Source of the DNA: Paenibacillus sp. FSL K6-3182
GTDB lineage: Bacteria > Bacillota > Bacilli > Paenibacillales > Paenibacillaceae
Direction of reading: 5' to 3'
Length of the DNA: 64,000 bases
Assembly (NCBI RefSeq): GCF_037976325.1
Contig: NZ_CP150265.1
Location: forward strand, 1,731,501 to 1,795,500
Shown: positions 63,533 to 64,000 of the stretch, piece by piece
How positions within the stretch are numbered: position 1 is the stretch's first letter
Layout: each line of letters opens with the position of its first letter
The notes under the pieces: model-generated
The model's input: only the letters and a program-made list of their open reading frames with translations
Database searches by the model: none
What the model was told of the DNA's origin: nothing
Program-made: the position numbers and the translations under genes

Positions 63533-63708
63533 CCTTTCGCCTCCACTCATAAATACCATCATTATACACCAACCACAGTCAAATAAAAGCGTAAACAAGT
63601 TAATGCGAATGAAGCCCACTGCATCCCAAAATGCTACCATATAGGCAGGCAAAACGATTGTGAAAGCAGCTGCTATTATAACATTGTAAATAAAGGGGCG
63701 GTATTCGG

Positions 63709-64000
63709 ATGCAGATCGTTCGTTTGGGAATTATCGGACTAGGAAATATGGGCAAGGGTCATATTGGCTACTTATTAAAAGGTGAAGTCAGTGGAGTTGA
63801 AATAACCGCAGTTAGTGATTGTGTACAAGCAAATCTTGCGTGGGCAAAAGAAAAGCTTGGCGATCAAGTCGGATTATATGAGGATCCTTATGAAATGATG
63901 GACTCTGGACTTGTTGACGGAGTGCTCATTGCGACGCCGCATTTCTCCCATCCAGAGCTTTCTATTGCTTGCTTTAAGCGTGGTCTGCATGTGCTTTGCG
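63709..64000 (+). CDS. Gfo/Idh/MocA-family oxidoreductase (partial, cut by window end)
   Basis: The first 97 codons are visible: LGIIGLGNMGKGHIGYLL (NAD(P) motif), AVSDC and GVLIATPHFSHPELSI, which are standard for the family of sugar-alcohol and inositol dehydrogenases. The catalytic EKP-like motif would lie beyond the end; the sequence stops at HVLC, just before it. Likely under the divergent AraC regulator. Confidence 0.88.
   Translation, partial: MQIVRLGIIGLGNMGKGHIGYLLKGEVSGVEITAVSDCVQANLAWAKEKLGDQVGLYEDPYEMMDSGLVDGVLIATPHFSHPELSIACFKRGLHVLC

Overview
The window looks like a chromosome segment from a Paenibacillus-type, low-to-mid GC, spore-forming Firmicute. The evidence is strong AAGGAGG-type ribosome binding sites, Bacillus-style gene sets (sigI-rsgI, ytqA-mnmM, odhAB without a linked lpd, a leucine T-box ahead of ilvBNC-leuA, infC-rpmI-rplT behind a leader terminator), B. 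subtilis-like PerR, Fur and Zur boxes, and several proteins with copper-amine-oxidase-type stalk domains or YesM-type kinase N-termini. I see no rRNA, tRNA, prophage, insertion sequence or CRISPR array. Most of the window is ordinary, densely packed core genome.

Layout. 0-10 kb: a monooxygenase-like protein, an atypical SDR, zinc-independent L31 behind a Zur box, fur behind a PerR-like box, a membrane GGDEF-EAL protein, a HAD phosphatase, a CtpB-type protease, then a Fur-box promoter driving a small Cys-rich DUF1450 protein next to ferritin, and a leucine-dehydrogenase-like enzyme. 10-24 kb: a kinase-like phosphotransferase, an ECF41 sigma factor with its FAD oxidoreductase and a matching ECF41-type promoter, a PAS-HD-GYP protein, a UvrD-like helicase, a sugar symporter, a GT-C glycosyltransferase, and an RluA synthase. 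24-36 kb: HtrA-like protease, radical SAM proteins, manA, mnmM, trmB, a PAP2 phosphatase, a membrane glycosyltransferase with a long leader, and the infC operon. 36-44 kb: branched-chain amino acid biosynthesis under a leucine T-box (ilvB, ilvN, ilvC, leuA) followed by leuB; leuC and leuD are absent. 44-57 kb: a PerR-box peroxiredoxin, a Cys-containing small protein behind a tandem hairpin array, sigI-rsgI, a PAS kinase, pepA, AlkD, a CE7 esterase and odhAB. 57-64 kb: a decayed sensor-kinase/sugar-ABC-permease locus, a triple-PAS kinase, a marR-MFS pair, an AraC regulator and the start of a Gfo/Idh/MocA dehydrogenase.

The most unusual signal is a 39-bp tandem repeat family at two unlinked places, upstream of the ctpB-like gene (about 6.5 kb) and of a small Cys-containing gene (about 44.4 kb). 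Each unit is a perfect 8-bp-stem, 3-nt-loop hairpin plus a 20-bp linker containing ATGCTTACGAAG or a close variant. Units differ by paired compensatory changes, and the last hairpin abuts the Shine-Dalgarno sequence of the downstream gene. At 44.4 kb the array is also open in one frame, giving a 13-residue repeat peptide whose stop overlaps the next start (ATGA). A second intergenic repeat family occurs at about 6.4 kb and, inverted, at about 42.4 kb.

Metal and peroxide control is a recurrent theme (Zur-L31, PerR-fur, Fur-DUF1450 beside ferritin, PerR-peroxiredoxin). All family assignments come from reading motifs in the translated sequence; no database search was run.
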